Below, in pieces: positions 51,382 to 60,861 of a stretch of 60,948 nt of DNA. Made by a program: the position numbers and the translations under genes. Each line of letters opens with the position of its first letter. Within the stretch, counting starts at the first letter, position 1. A model generated the notes under the pieces. That model did not search any database, was not told where the DNA came from, and saw nothing but the letters and a program-made list of their open reading frames with translations. Source of the stretch: Mycolicibacterium pyrenivorans (GTDB lineage: Bacteria > Actinomycetota > Actinomycetes > Mycobacteriales > Mycobacteriaceae); contig NZ_JACKSH010000224.1 in the NCBI RefSeq assembly GCF_025821625.1, positions 1 through 60,948 on the forward strand. The letters run 5' to 3'.

Positions 51382-52890
51382 CTAGCTACAGGCGGCCATG
51401 ACGAGCTCACGTACCCGCGCGGCGTCGGCCTGCCCCTTGGTCGCCTTCATGACGGCGCCGACGATCGCGCCTGCGGCCTGGACCTTTCCGCCGCGGATCT
51501 TCTCCGCGACGTCGGGGTTGGCTGCCAGTGCCTCGTCGACGGCGGCCTGGATCAGTGAGTCGTCCCGCACGACAGCCAACCCGCGGTCTTTCATCACCTG
51601 CTCGGGTTCGCCCTCGCCTGCGAGCACACCCTCGACGACCTGACGGGCCAGCTTGTTGGACAGCTTGCCCTCCTCGACGAGCTTGACCACCGCGGCGACC
51701 TGGGCCGGCGTGATGGGCAAATCGGGCACCCCCACCCCAATTTCGTTGGCCTTCTGCACCAGGAAGTTCCCCCACCACGCCTTGGCCTGGTCGCTCGACG
51801 CGCCGTGCTCGACGGTCGCGGCGATCAGGTCGATGGCGCCGATGTTGACCAGATCGCGCATCACCTCGTCGGAGATACCCCATTCCTGCTGGATTCGGTT
51901 GCGCGTCAACCACGGAAGCTCGGGGATCGTCTGCCGCAGCTGCTCGACGTACTCCGCACTGGGGGCCACCGGCTCCAGGTCGGGCTCCGGGAAGTACCGG
52001 TAGTCCTGCGCGGTCTCCTTGCTGCGACCCGGTGAGGTGTACCCGTCCTCGTGGAAATGGCGGGTCTCCTGCACGATGGTGCCGCCGGACTTCAGAACCG
52101 CCGCCTGCCTGCGCATCTCGTAGCGCACCGCCACTTCCACACTCTTGAGGGAGTTGACGTTCTTGGTCTCGGTGCGGGTGCCGAACTCGGCCTGACCGAT
52201 CGGCTTGAGGGAGACGTTCGAGTCGCAGCGCATCGAGCCCTGGTCCATGCGGACGTCGGAAACGCCCAAGGCGCGCAACATATCTCGCAGTGCCGTCACG
52301 TACGCGCGGGCGATCTCGGGGGCCCGCTCGCCTGCGCCCTCGATGGGACGGGTGACGATCTCGATCAGCGGCACGCCCGAACGGTTGTAGTCGATCAGCG
52401 ACGTGGTCGCCCCCGCGATCCGCCCGGTATCGCTTCCCAGGTGGGTCAGCTTGCCGGTGTCCTCCTCCATGTGCGCGCGCTCGATCTCGACGCGCCAGGT
52501 GGTGCCGTCGTCGAGGGGGACCTCGAGGTAGCCGTTGATCGCGATCGGCTCGTCGTACTGCGAGATCTGGTAGTTCTTCGGCATGTCCGGATAGAAGTAG
52601 TTCTTCCTGGCGAACCGGCACCACGGCACGATCTCGCAGTTCAGCGCCAGGCCGATGCGGATGGCGGACTCGACGGCGACCTGGTTGAGCACCGGCAGCG
52701 ATCCGGGCAGCCCCAGGCACACCGCGCACACCTGGGTGTTGGGTTCGTTGCCGAAGCTGTTCGCGCACCCGCAGAACATCTTGGTGTTGGTCGACAGCTC
52801 GACGTGGACCTCCAGGCCGAGCACCGGCTCGTAGGAGGCGATGACCTCGTCGTAGTCCAGCAGCTCGGCGGTGTCGACAGACATGCCCAC
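51382..52890 (-). CDS. gatB: Glu-tRNA(Gln)/Asp-tRNA(Asn) amidotransferase subunit B
   Basis: tRNA-binding kinase subunit of GatCAB. The 502-aa protein has the GatB core (GLEVHVELSTNTKMFCGC with Zn-type cysteines, then FYPDMPKNYQISQYDEPI, and HMEEDTGKLTH) and a C-terminal YqeY-like tail domain. GTG 52890 or ATG 52884 may start it. pfkA ends 17 bases upstream. Its activity is needed because no glutaminyl-tRNA synthetase is expected. Confidence 0.97.
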   Translation of the reverse strand: MGMSVDTAELLDYDEVIASYEPVLGLEVHVELSTNTKMFCGCANSFGNEPNTQVCAVCLGLPGSLPVLNQVAVESAIRIGLALNCEIVPWCRFARKNYFYPDMPKNYQISQYDEPIAINGYLEVPLDDGTTWRVEIERAHMEEDTGKLTHLGSDTGRIAGATTSLIDYNRSGVPLIEIVTRPIEGAGERAPEIARAYVTALRDMLRALGVSDVRMDQGSMRCDSNVSLKPIGQAEFGTRTETKNVNSLKSVEVAVRYEMRRQAAVLKSGGTIVQETRHFHEDGYTSPGRSKETAQDYRYFPEPDLEPVAPSAEYVEQLRQTIPELPWLTRNRIQQEWGISDEVMRDLVNIGAIDLIAATVEHGASSDQAKAWWGNFLVQKANEIGVGVPDLPITPAQVAAVVKLVEEGKLSNKLARQVVEGVLAGEGEPEQVMKDRGLAVVRDDSLIQAAVDEALAANPDVAEKIRGGKVQAAGAIVGAVMKATKGQADAARVRELVMAACS

Positions 52891-52907
52891 GATCTTAGTG
52901 AGTGCCC

Positions 52908-53939
52908 TCAGCCGAAGAACTCGGCGGCGTCGTCGTAGCGGCTCTGCGGGACGAGCTTGAGATTGCGGGTGGCGTCGGCCAGCGACACCCGGCCGATGTC
53001 CTGGCCGCGCAGCGACACCATCATCCCGTACTCACCCGCGTGGGCGGCGTCCGCGGCGTTCACGCCAAACCTGGTGGCCAGCACGCGGTCATACGGCGTG
53101 GGGGTGCCGCCGCGTTGCACGTGCCCCAGCACGGTCACCCGCACTTCCTTGCTGATCCGCTTCTCGACCTCGACGGCGAGCTGCTGGGCGACGCCGGTGA
53201 AACGTTCGTGGCCGAACTCGTCGGTGCCGCCCTGCCGCAGCTGCATCGAGCCCTCGGCCGGCTTGGCGCCCTCGGCCACCACGCAGATGAAGTGCGAATC
53301 CCCGCGCACGAAGCGCTGTTTGACCAGACGGCACACCTCTTCGACGTCGAAGGGCTGCTCGGGGATCAGCGTCATGTGGGCACCGGAGGCCAGTCCGGCG
53401 TTCAGGGCGATCCAGCCGGCGTGGCGGCCCATCACCTCCACCAGCATCACCCGCTGGTGCGACTCGGCGGTGCTGTGCAACCGGTCGATGGCGTCGGTGG
53501 CGACGTGCAACGCGGTGTCGTGACCGAAAGTCACGTCGGTGCAGTCGATGTCGTTGTCGATCGTCTTGGGCACGCCGACGACGGGAACGTTCTCCTCGGA
53601 CAGCCAGTTCGCCGCCGTCAGGGTGCCCTCGCCGCCGATCGGGATCAACACGTCGATCCCGTTGTCCTCCAGCGTCTGTTTGATCTGATCCAGACCGGCG
53701 CGCAACTTGTCCGGGTTGACCCGCGCGGTGCCGAGCATGGTGCCGCCCTTGGCCAGCAGTCGGTCGTTGCGGTCGTCGTTCTTGAGCTGGACACGGCGAT
53801 CCTCCAGCAGGCCGCGCCAGCCGTCCTGGAAGCCCACCACCGACGAGCCGTACCGCACGTCGCACGTGCGGACCACGGCCCTGATCACAGCGTTCAGTCC
53901 GGGACAGTCACCACCGCCGGTCAGTACTCCGATACGCAT
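52908..53939 (-). CDS. pfkA: 6-phosphofructokinase
   Basis: Phosphorylates fructose 6-phosphate in glycolysis. The 343-aa protein has GGGDCPGLNAVIR at the N-terminus, the ATP-site GGEGTLTAA (about residue 102), the catalytic TIDNDIDCTD and the sugar site EVMGRHAGW. The GGEGT form agrees with an ATP-dependent enzyme of group III type, as in Rv3010c. ATG start at 53939; embedded in the gat cluster between gatA and gatB. Confidence 0.97.
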   Translation of the reverse strand: MRIGVLTGGGDCPGLNAVIRAVVRTCDVRYGSSVVGFQDGWRGLLEDRRVQLKNDDRNDRLLAKGGTMLGTARVNPDKLRAGLDQIKQTLEDNGIDVLIPIGGEGTLTAANWLSEENVPVVGVPKTIDNDIDCTDVTFGHDTALHVATDAIDRLHSTAESHQRVMLVEVMGRHAGWIALNAGLASGAHMTLIPEQPFDVEEVCRLVKQRFVRGDSHFICVVAEGAKPAEGSMQLRQGGTDEFGHERFTGVAQQLAVEVEKRISKEVRVTVLGHVQRGGTPTPYDRVLATRFGVNAADAAHAGEYGMMVSLRGQDIGRVSLADATRNLKLVPQSRYDDAAEFFG

Positions 53940-53984
53940 GTGTCAGGCCCTCCTGCTCCTCGCGTCCGCAACCATCCTCCCCTG

Positions 53985-55469
53985 TTACAGCGCCGTCGGC
54001 AGAGGACCGCGTGCGGCCTCGTAGGCCGCACCCACCCGGTAGAGCCGGTCATCGGCCAGCGCCGGGGCCATGATCTGCAGTCCGACGGGCAGGTTGTCGT
54101 CCGCCGACAGTCCTGACGGTACTGACATTCCGCAGTGTCCGGCGAGGTTCAGCGGCAATGTGCACAGGTCGAACAGGTACATCGACAGCGGGTCGTCGAC
54201 CTTCTCGCCCAGCCGGAACGCCGTCGTGGGCGTCGTGGGTGACACCAGCACGTCGACGCTGCGGTAGGCCTCGTCGAGATCCCGCGCGATCAGGGTGCGC
54301 ACCTTCTGGGCCTGGTTGTAGTACGCGTCGTAATAGCCGGCGGACAACGCATACGCGCCGATCATGATCCGGCGTTTGACCTCGGGGCCGAAACCGGCGG
54401 CCCGGGTCAGCGCCATCACCTCTTCGGCACTGTGGGTGCCGTCGTCGCCGGCCCGCAGGCCGTACCGCATACCGTCGAACTTCGCCAGGTTCGACGACAC
54501 CTCCGACGGAAGGATCAGGTAGTACGACGCCAGCGAGTAGTCGATGTGCGGACAGTCCACCTCGGTGACCTGCGCGCCGAGCGCGGTGAGCTGTTCGACC
54601 GCGGCGTTGAAGGAGTCCAGCACCCCCGGTTGATAGCCCTCGCCGCGGTGCAGCTGGCTGATCACACCGACCTTGACACCGCTCAGGTCGCCGCTTGCAC
54701 CGGCCCTGGCCGCGCCGACGACATCGGGAACGGCGGCGTCGATCGACGTCGAGTCACACGGGTCGTGCCCGGCGACGACCGCGTGCAGCAGCGCGGTGTC
54801 CAGCACCGTGCGCGCGCACGGTCCACCCTGATCCAGCGATGAGGCGCAGGCGATCAGCCCGTACCGGGACACCGTGCCGTAAGTGGGCTTCACACCGACC
54901 GTCGCGGTCAGTGCCGCAGGCTGCCGGATCGACCCGCCGGTGTCCGATCCGATGGCCAGCGGAGCCTGGAAGGCGGCCAGCGCCGCGGCGCTCCCGCCGC
55001 CCGACCCTCCGGGCACCCGGTCGACGTCCCACGGGTTGCGGGTCGGACCGAACGCCGAGTTCTCGGTGGACGACCCCATCGCGAATTCGTCCATGTTCGT
55101 CTTGCCGAGGATCGGGATGCCCGCGGCGCGCAGCCGGGCGGTGACGGTGGCGTCGTAGGGCGACATCCAGCCCTCGAGGATCTTCGACCCGCACGTCGTG
55201 GGCATGTCGGTGGTGGTGAACACGTCCTTGAGCGCCAGCGGGACACCGGCCAGCGGCGACGGCAGCGGTTCCCCGGCGGCGACGGCGGCGTCGACGGCCG
55301 CCGCGGTGCCCAGCGCCTGATCGGCCGCGACATGGAGGAAGGCGTGATATTCGCCGTCGGTGGCGGCGATCTGGTCCAGACACGCCTGCGTCACCTCCGT
55401 CGAGGACACCTCCTTGGCCGCGATCTTCGCGCTCAACGTCGCGGCGTCGAGCCTGGTCAGCTGGGTCAC
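53985..55469 (-). CDS. gatA: Glu-tRNA(Gln)/Asp-tRNA(Asn) amidotransferase subunit A
   Basis: Amidase-signature subunit that releases ammonia from glutamine. The 494-aa protein has the catalytic Lys in PLALKDVFTT, the cis-Ser/Ser pair in GSDTGGSIRQPAA and the Gly/Ser-rich VPGGSGGGSAAALA. The GTG start at 55469 overlaps the gatC stop (GTGA). pfkA begins 45 bases downstream. Confidence 0.97.
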   Translation of the reverse strand: MTQLTRLDAATLSAKIAAKEVSSTEVTQACLDQIAATDGEYHAFLHVAADQALGTAAAVDAAVAAGEPLPSPLAGVPLALKDVFTTTDMPTTCGSKILEGWMSPYDATVTARLRAAGIPILGKTNMDEFAMGSSTENSAFGPTRNPWDVDRVPGGSGGGSAAALAAFQAPLAIGSDTGGSIRQPAALTATVGVKPTYGTVSRYGLIACASSLDQGGPCARTVLDTALLHAVVAGHDPCDSTSIDAAVPDVVGAARAGASGDLSGVKVGVISQLHRGEGYQPGVLDSFNAAVEQLTALGAQVTEVDCPHIDYSLASYYLILPSEVSSNLAKFDGMRYGLRAGDDGTHSAEEVMALTRAAGFGPEVKRRIMIGAYALSAGYYDAYYNQAQKVRTLIARDLDEAYRSVDVLVSPTTPTTAFRLGEKVDDPLSMYLFDLCTLPLNLAGHCGMSVPSGLSADDNLPVGLQIMAPALADDRLYRVGAAYEAARGPLPTAL

Positions 55470-55771
55470 TCCGCTTCTCCCAGAATCCTCGGGACCGCGA
55501 ACCGGTCCTCGGCCGACTTCGGCGCGGCGGCCAGGGCCTGCTCCTGGGTCAGGGATGGCCGGACCACGTCCGGCCGGAACACGTTGACGTCCTTCAAGGG
55601 GTTGCCGGTGGCCTCGACCCCGGTGACGTCGACCGCCTGGATCTGACTGACATGACCGAGGATGGCGTCGAGTTGGCCGGCGAAGCTGTCGAGTTCACCG
55701 TCGGTCAGGGCGAGCCGGGCGAGGCGTGCCAAGTGAGCAACCTCGTCTCGAGAGATTTGTGACACGACCAC
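55466..55771 (-). CDS. gatC: Glu-tRNA(Gln)/Asp-tRNA(Asn) amidotransferase subunit C
   Basis: Small subunit stabilising GatA. The 101-aa product (99 if started at GTG 55765, giving the family N-terminus MSQISRDEVAHLARLA) has the helical N-terminus and the C-terminal LKDVNVFRPDVVRPSLT belt that wraps GatA. First gene of the gatC-gatA-pfkA-gatB series. Confidence 0.95.
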   Translation of the reverse strand: MVVSQISRDEVAHLARLARLALTDGELDSFAGQLDAILGHVSQIQAVDVTGVEATGNPLKDVNVFRPDVVRPSLTQEQALAAAPKSAEDRFAVPRILGEAE

Positions 55772-55870
55772 GAAGCCTAGTTCACCCGCCCGGCGGCGGG
55801 CCGCCCCATGTGCCCGGGGCGACCGCGCCCGAGTCGCCTGGCCACCGCACTCCGTGAAACAGTGTTGGCC

Positions 55871-56530
55871 GTGCCTTCGTATCTGCTGCGGGTCCAGCTA
55901 GAGGACAGGCCGGGCAGCCTCGGCGCTCTGGCCGTCGCCCTCGGCTCCGTGGGCGCCGACATCTTGTCCCTCGACGTGGTCGAGCGGCTCGCGGGCTATG
56001 CGATCGACGACTTGGTGGTCGAAATCCCCCCCGGGGTGATGCCCGACATGCTCATCACCGCCGCCGAGAAGCTCAACGGCGTCTACGTCGACAGCATCCG
56101 GCCGCACACCGGCCTTCTGGAAGCGCACCGGGAACTGGAGCTGATCGACCATGTCGCCGCCGTCGACGGCAAGCTCAAGAGGCTTCAGGTCCTCGTCGAC
56201 GAAGCTCCCAAGGTGTTGCGCGTCGGATGGTGCACGGTGACCCAGCTGACCGGGTCCGGGCCGCGGCGGCTGGTGGGCAGCCCGGGAGCCCCCGAGACCC
56301 AGGCGGCCGACACGCCGTGGCTGCCGATCGATCACGCCGAGGCGCTCGACGCCACCGCCGATTGGGTGCCGCAGGTGTGGCGGGACATGGACACCACGCT
56401 GGCCGTCGCACCGCTGGGCGATCCGAGAACCGCGGTCGTACTGGGCCGTCCCGGCGGGCCCGCGTTCCGGCCGAGCGAGGTAGCGCGCCTGGGCTACCTC
56501 GCCGGGATCATCGCGACCATCACCGGTTGA
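55871..56530 (+). CDS. ACT-domain protein (Rv3013 homolog)
   Basis: 219-aa protein with an N-terminal ACT domain (LLRVQLEDRPGSLGALAVALGSVGADILSLDVVE) and a second region of unknown fold containing another possible ligand domain (DTTLAVAPLGDPRTAVVLGR). It probably senses an amino acid, but no partner enzyme is fused. GTG 55871 is chosen at the start of the ACT domain; the frame is open to 55808. The stop is three bases from the convergent ligA stop. Confidence 0.88.
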   Translation: MPSYLLRVQLEDRPGSLGALAVALGSVGADILSLDVVERLAGYAIDDLVVEIPPGVMPDMLITAAEKLNGVYVDSIRPHTGLLEAHRELELIDHVAAVDGKLKRLQVLVDEAPKVLRVGWCTVTQLTGSGPRRLVGSPGAPETQAADTPWLPIDHAEALDATADWVPQVWRDMDTTLAVAPLGDPRTAVVLGRPGGPAFRPSEVARLGYLAGIIATITG

Positions 56531-56533
56531 GCA

Positions 56534-58714
56534 CTACTCCCCCTCTGCCTCGGGGCCGTCGGCCAGCAGCCGGCGAAACCCGTCCTCGTCGAGGACGGGG
56601 ACACCGAGCTCGATCGCCTTGTCGTACTTGGATCCCGGTGCGTCACCGGCGACCACGTACGCCGTCTTCTTCGACACCGAACTCGCCGCCTTGCCGCCGC
56701 GGGCGATGATGGCTTCCTTGGCATCGTCGCGCGAGAAGGCGGTGAGCGATCCGGTCACGACGATCGACAGGCCTTCCAGTGTGCGTTCGATGCTGGCGTC
56801 ACGCTCGTCGGCCATCCGCACGCCCGCGTCGCGCCACTTGTCGACGATCGCGCGGTGCCAGTCGACGGTGAACCAGTCGATGACCGCCGCGGCGATCGTC
56901 GGACCCACCCCCTCGGTCGCGGCGAGCTGCTCTTCGGAGGCCGCCGTGATGGCCTCCAGGCTGCCGAACTCCGTGGCCAGCGCCCGCGCCGCGGTGGGCC
57001 CGACGTGCCGGATCGACAGGGCCACGAGGACTCGCCACAACGGTTGCGATTTCGCCTTGCCCAGGTTGGCGAGCAGCCGCTTGCCGTTGGCCGACACCTC
57101 GCCGGCCTTGGTGGTGAACAGCTCGGTGCGCAACAGGTCCTGGGCGGTGATGCCGAACAGGTCCCCTTCGTCGGTGATGACCCCGGCCTGCAGCAGGGCT
57201 GTCGCGGCTTCGTAGCCGAGCCCCTCGATGTCGAATGCGCCGCGCCCGGCCACGTGAAACACCCTCTCCCGCAACTGCGCCGGGCACGTACGGGAGTTGG
57301 GGCAGCGGATGTCGGCGTCGCCCTCCTTGGCCGGGGCGAGTTCGGTCCCGCACTCCGGACAGTGGGTGGGCATCACGAACTCGCGCTCGGAACCGTCGCG
57401 CAGATCGACGACCGGACCGAGGACTTCGGGGATGACGTCGCCTGCCTTGCGGATCACCACGGTGTCGCCGATCAGCACACCCTTGCGCTTGACCTCCGAC
57501 GCGTTGTGCAGGGTGGCCAGCCCGACGGTCGACCCCGCGACCTTCACCGGCTCCATGTAGGCGAACGGCGTCACCCGTCCCGTCCGTCCCACGTTGACCC
57601 GGATGTCGAGCAGCTTCGTCGTGGCTTCCTCCGGCGGGTACTTGTAAGCGACTGCCCAGCGGGGTGCGCGCGATGTCGCGCCGAGCCGCCGCTGCAACGA
57701 CACCTCGTCGACTTTCACCACGACCCCGTCGATTTCGTGGTCGACCTCATGGCGGTGCTCACCCCAGTACGCGATGCGTTCGGTGACCGCGTCGAGCCCT
57801 TGGACCTGCGCGGTGTGATGGGACACCGGCAGGCCCCACGCCTGGAGCGCCCGATAGGCATCGTGCAGCGTCTTGAACGAGGAACCCGCGGGGCCTTCGA
57901 TGTGACCGAGGCCGTGGCAGATCATCCGCAGCCTGCGCCTCGCGGTGACCGCGGGGTTCTTCTGCCGCAGCGACCCCGCGGCACTGTTGCGCGGGTTGGC
58001 GAACGGCGGCTTGCCCTCGGCGACCAGGCCGGCGTTGAGCTCCTCGAAGTCGGCGACACGGAAGAAGACCTCGCCGCGCACTTCGAGCACCGACGGCAGC
58101 AAGAATTCCTCTGTGTCGGTGAGCTTTTCGGGTATGTCCTCGATGGTGCGCGCGTTGAGCGTGACGTCTTCGCCGGTGCGCCCGTCGCCGCGGGTGGCGG
58201 CACGGACCAGCTTCCCGTCGCGGTACACCAGCGCCAGCGCCACACCGTCGATCTTCAGTTCACACAGGTAGCGGGCATCGGGACCGATCTCACCCTTGAT
58301 CCTGGCGGTCCAGGCGGCGAGTTCGTCCGGCGTGAACACGTTGTCCAGGCTCAGCATCCGCTCGAGGTGCTCCGCCGAGGTGAAATCGGTGGCGAAACCG
58401 GCACCGCCGACCAGCTGCGTGGGCGAGTCCGGCGTGCGTAACTCGGGGTTGGCGTCTTCGAGGGCCTGTAGCTCGCGCAGCATCTTGTCGAACTCGGCGT
58501 CGGAGACCACCGGGGCGTCACGGACGTAGTAGCGGAACTGGTGCCCCCGCACCTCGTCCGCGAGCTCCTGCCAGCGGCGACGCAGGTCGGCGTCGTGGGC
58601 GTCGTCAGCCTGCTCGGCCAGCACCGCCTCGGGATCCGTCGGGGTCGCCTCGGGGCGAGCGGAACGACGGGAGATGTCGGAGCGACTCACCCTGGTGAGG
58701 TTATCGGAGGCCAC
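56534..58714 (-). CDS. ligA: NAD-dependent DNA ligase
   Basis: Replicative ligase, 726 aa from GTG 58714 (718 from GTG 58690; M. tuberculosis 691). Modules in order: Ia domain (HQFRYYVRDAPVVSD), adenylation domain with nucleophile Lys154 in CELKIDGVAL, OB fold, a Cys4 zinc finger (CPECG ... CPNSRTCP), HhH repeats and a C-terminal BRCT domain (GLSIVVTGSLTAFSRDDAK). The extra N-terminal 25-35 residues are Ala/Asp-rich and of doubtful conservation. Confidence 0.97.
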   Translation of the reverse strand: MASDNLTRVSRSDISRRSARPEATPTDPEAVLAEQADDAHDADLRRRWQELADEVRGHQFRYYVRDAPVVSDAEFDKMLRELQALEDANPELRTPDSPTQLVGGAGFATDFTSAEHLERMLSLDNVFTPDELAAWTARIKGEIGPDARYLCELKIDGVALALVYRDGKLVRAATRGDGRTGEDVTLNARTIEDIPEKLTDTEEFLLPSVLEVRGEVFFRVADFEELNAGLVAEGKPPFANPRNSAAGSLRQKNPAVTARRRLRMICHGLGHIEGPAGSSFKTLHDAYRALQAWGLPVSHHTAQVQGLDAVTERIAYWGEHRHEVDHEIDGVVVKVDEVSLQRRLGATSRAPRWAVAYKYPPEEATTKLLDIRVNVGRTGRVTPFAYMEPVKVAGSTVGLATLHNASEVKRKGVLIGDTVVIRKAGDVIPEVLGPVVDLRDGSEREFVMPTHCPECGTELAPAKEGDADIRCPNSRTCPAQLRERVFHVAGRGAFDIEGLGYEAATALLQAGVITDEGDLFGITAQDLLRTELFTTKAGEVSANGKRLLANLGKAKSQPLWRVLVALSIRHVGPTAARALATEFGSLEAITAASEEQLAATEGVGPTIAAAVIDWFTVDWHRAIVDKWRDAGVRMADERDASIERTLEGLSIVVTGSLTAFSRDDAKEAIIARGGKAASSVSKKTAYVVAGDAPGSKYDKAIELGVPVLDEDGFRRLLADGPEAEGE

Positions 58715-58757
58715 CGACGGGCGGATCGGGGTGTGATCCGCTGGCTACGCTGGCGCC

Positions 58758-59201
58758 ATGGGCCATCCGATCATGTTTCGGGACGACGACGAGGGACTGG
58801 CCGAGGTCCGCGAGATCGCGCTCGGCTTTCCGGAGGCGTTCGAGAAGATCTCCTGGGGCCGCCCGGTGTTCTGCGCGCCGAAGATGTTCGCGATCTACGG
58901 CGGAAGCGTCAAGGGAGACACGAAAGGCCAGTACGTTCAGTACCCGCATTCGGTGCTGGTGAAGGTCGACGACAGCGACCGCAAGGCACTCGAGCAGGAC
59001 GGGCGGTTCTTCTATCCCGCATACCTGGGGCCATTCGGCTGGCTCGGGCTGGACCTCACCGCTGCGCAGGTGGATTGGGACGAGGTGGTCGAGTTGGTCG
59101 ACTCGTCGTTCCGGCTCGTCGCGCCGAAGAAATCGATCAAACAGCTCGACGAACGTCGTCCCGGCGGGCAGCAGGACGTGATTCGATCGGAGACGCCATG
59201 A
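58758..59201 (+). CDS. MmcQ/YjbR family protein
   Basis: 147-aa protein of the MmcQ/YjbR (CyaY-like fold, DNA-binding suspected) family; the pattern is EIALGFPEAFEKISWGRPVF at the N-terminus and AYLGPFGWLGLDL ... WDEVVELVDSSFRLVAPKK at the C-terminus. ATG start at 58758, divergent from ligA. Its stop overlaps the acyl-CoA synthetase start (ATGA), so the two are co-translated. Not found at this place in M. tuberculosis. Confidence 0.88.
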   Translation: MGHPIMFRDDDEGLAEVREIALGFPEAFEKISWGRPVFCAPKMFAIYGGSVKGDTKGQYVQYPHSVLVKVDDSDRKALEQDGRFFYPAYLGPFGWLGLDLTAAQVDWDEVVELVDSSFRLVAPKKSIKQLDERRPGGQQDVIRSETP

Positions 59202-60808
59202 GTTTCTCCAGCCCCTTCCCCGAAGTCGACATCCCCACCGCCAGCGTCTACGACTACCTCTTCGCAGGGTTGTCCGACGCCGAGGCCGACCGCGTCGCCC
59301 TGATCGACGCGAAGTCCGGCAGACAGACCACCTACCGCGAGTTGGTCTCCCGAATCGACACATTCGCCGGCGCGCTCGCGGACCGCGGCCTGGGCGTCGG
59401 TGACGTGGTCGGCCTGCTGGCCCCCAACAGTTCGGCGTTCGCCGTGGCCTTCCACGGCATCCTGCGGGCCGGGGCGACGGCGACGACGATCAACGCGCTG
59501 TTCACCGCGAAGGACATCGCCAAGCAGCTCACCGACTCCGGCGCGAAGATGCTGATAACCGTCACGCCCATGCTCGAGCAGGCCAAGGAGGCAGCGGCCG
59601 GTGCGGGCATCGCCGACGAGAACTTGGTGGTCCTCGACGGCGAAGGCCTCGACGCCGAGGGACACCCCAACGCCGCCGACCTCCTCGCCGCGGGAACGCC
59701 TGCGCCACAAGTGGACTTCGCGCCGTCGGCGCATCTTGCCGTGCTTCCCTACAGTTCCGGGACCACGGGCAATCCCAAAGGGGTGATGCTGACACACCGC
59801 AACCTGGTGGCCAACGTCGCGCAGATCCGCCCGTTGCACGGAATGGTGGCCGACGACGCGGTGCTGGCCGTCCTGCCCTTCTTTCACATCTACGGAATGA
59901 CAGTGCTTCTCAACGCCGCGCTGCACGCCCGCGCGCGTCTGGTCATCATGCCGAGCTTCGACCTCGGCGAGTTCCTCGGCAACATCGCCGAACACAGGTG
60001 CACCATCGCATTCATCGCACCCCCGGTGGCGGTGGCGCTCGCAAAGCATCCGCTGGTGGACTCCCATGACCTTTCCTCGCTCAACGTGGTGATGTCGGGC
60101 GCCGCACCGCTGGACGCCGACCTCGGCCACGCCGTCGCGGGACGACTCGGCTGCAAGGTCGTCCAGGGCTACGGGATGAGTGAGCTCAGCCCCGTCAGCC
60201 ACATCACCCCGTTCGACCGCGGCATACTCGACATGCACGATGAGGCGCCTCTGAGCTCGGTCGGCTGGACGGTCTCCAACGCCATGTCCAAGCTCGTCGA
60301 CCCGGAGTCGGGAGACGAAATCGAGTTTCCCACAGAGGGTTTGAGCAGGACAGGCGAACTGTGGTTCAAGGGGCCCAACGTGATGACCGGCTATCTGAAC
60401 AACGACGAGGCCACCAAATCCACCATCGACGACGAAGGCTGGCTGCACACCGGCGACCTCGCCCGGGTCGATGCGGCGGGCCGCGTGTACATCGTCGACC
60501 GACTGAAGGAGTTGATCAAGTACAAGGGCTACCAGGTGCCGCCCGCGGAGTCGGAGGCGGTACTGCTGGCGCATCCGCAGATCGCCGACGCCGCGGTGGT
60601 CGGCGTGCGGGACGCTGAGGGCGAGGAAGTGCCCAAGGCCTTCGTCGTGAAGCAGAAGAATGCCGAACTGACGGAGGCGGAAGTGATGGCGTTCGTCGCC
60701 GGCCAGGTCGCCCCCTATAAGAAGGTCCGGCAGGTCGAGTTCATCGACGCGGTCCCGAAGTCGGCGTCGGGCAAAATCCTGCGGAAGGATCTGCGCTCCG
60801 CGGGATAG
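59198..60808 (+). CDS. Acyl-CoA synthetase / 4-coumarate-CoA ligase-like (FadD family)
   Basis: 536-aa ANL-superfamily adenylating enzyme. Motifs: P-loop YSSGTTGNPKGV (from residue 185), PFFHIYGM, QGYGMSELSP, GWLHTGDLARVD (about 414) and the C-terminal catalytic lysine SASGKILRKDL. Overall form is close to 4-coumarate/aryl-CoA ligases, so an aromatic or medium-chain acid is likely; the exact substrate is not decidable. ATG 59198 overlaps the MmcQ stop. It is followed by about 50 bases and then a possible mobile-element end. Confidence 0.93.
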   Translation: MSFSSPFPEVDIPTASVYDYLFAGLSDAEADRVALIDAKSGRQTTYRELVSRIDTFAGALADRGLGVGDVVGLLAPNSSAFAVAFHGILRAGATATTINALFTAKDIAKQLTDSGAKMLITVTPMLEQAKEAAAGAGIADENLVVLDGEGLDAEGHPNAADLLAAGTPAPQVDFAPSAHLAVLPYSSGTTGNPKGVMLTHRNLVANVAQIRPLHGMVADDAVLAVLPFFHIYGMTVLLNAALHARARLVIMPSFDLGEFLGNIAEHRCTIAFIAPPVAVALAKHPLVDSHDLSSLNVVMSGAAPLDADLGHAVAGRLGCKVVQGYGMSELSPVSHITPFDRGILDMHDEAPLSSVGWTVSNAMSKLVDPESGDEIEFPTEGLSRTGELWFKGPNVMTGYLNNDEATKSTIDDEGWLHTGDLARVDAAGRVYIVDRLKELIKYKGYQVPPAESEAVLLAHPQIADAAVVGVRDAEGEEVPKAFVVKQKNAELTEAEVMAFVAGQVAPYKKVRQVEFIDAVPKSASGKILRKDLRSAG

Positions 60809-60861
60809 TTGTCGGCGGGGTGTTCTAGCCTGGGTTCATGTTCGAATGTTTGTGCGACTCC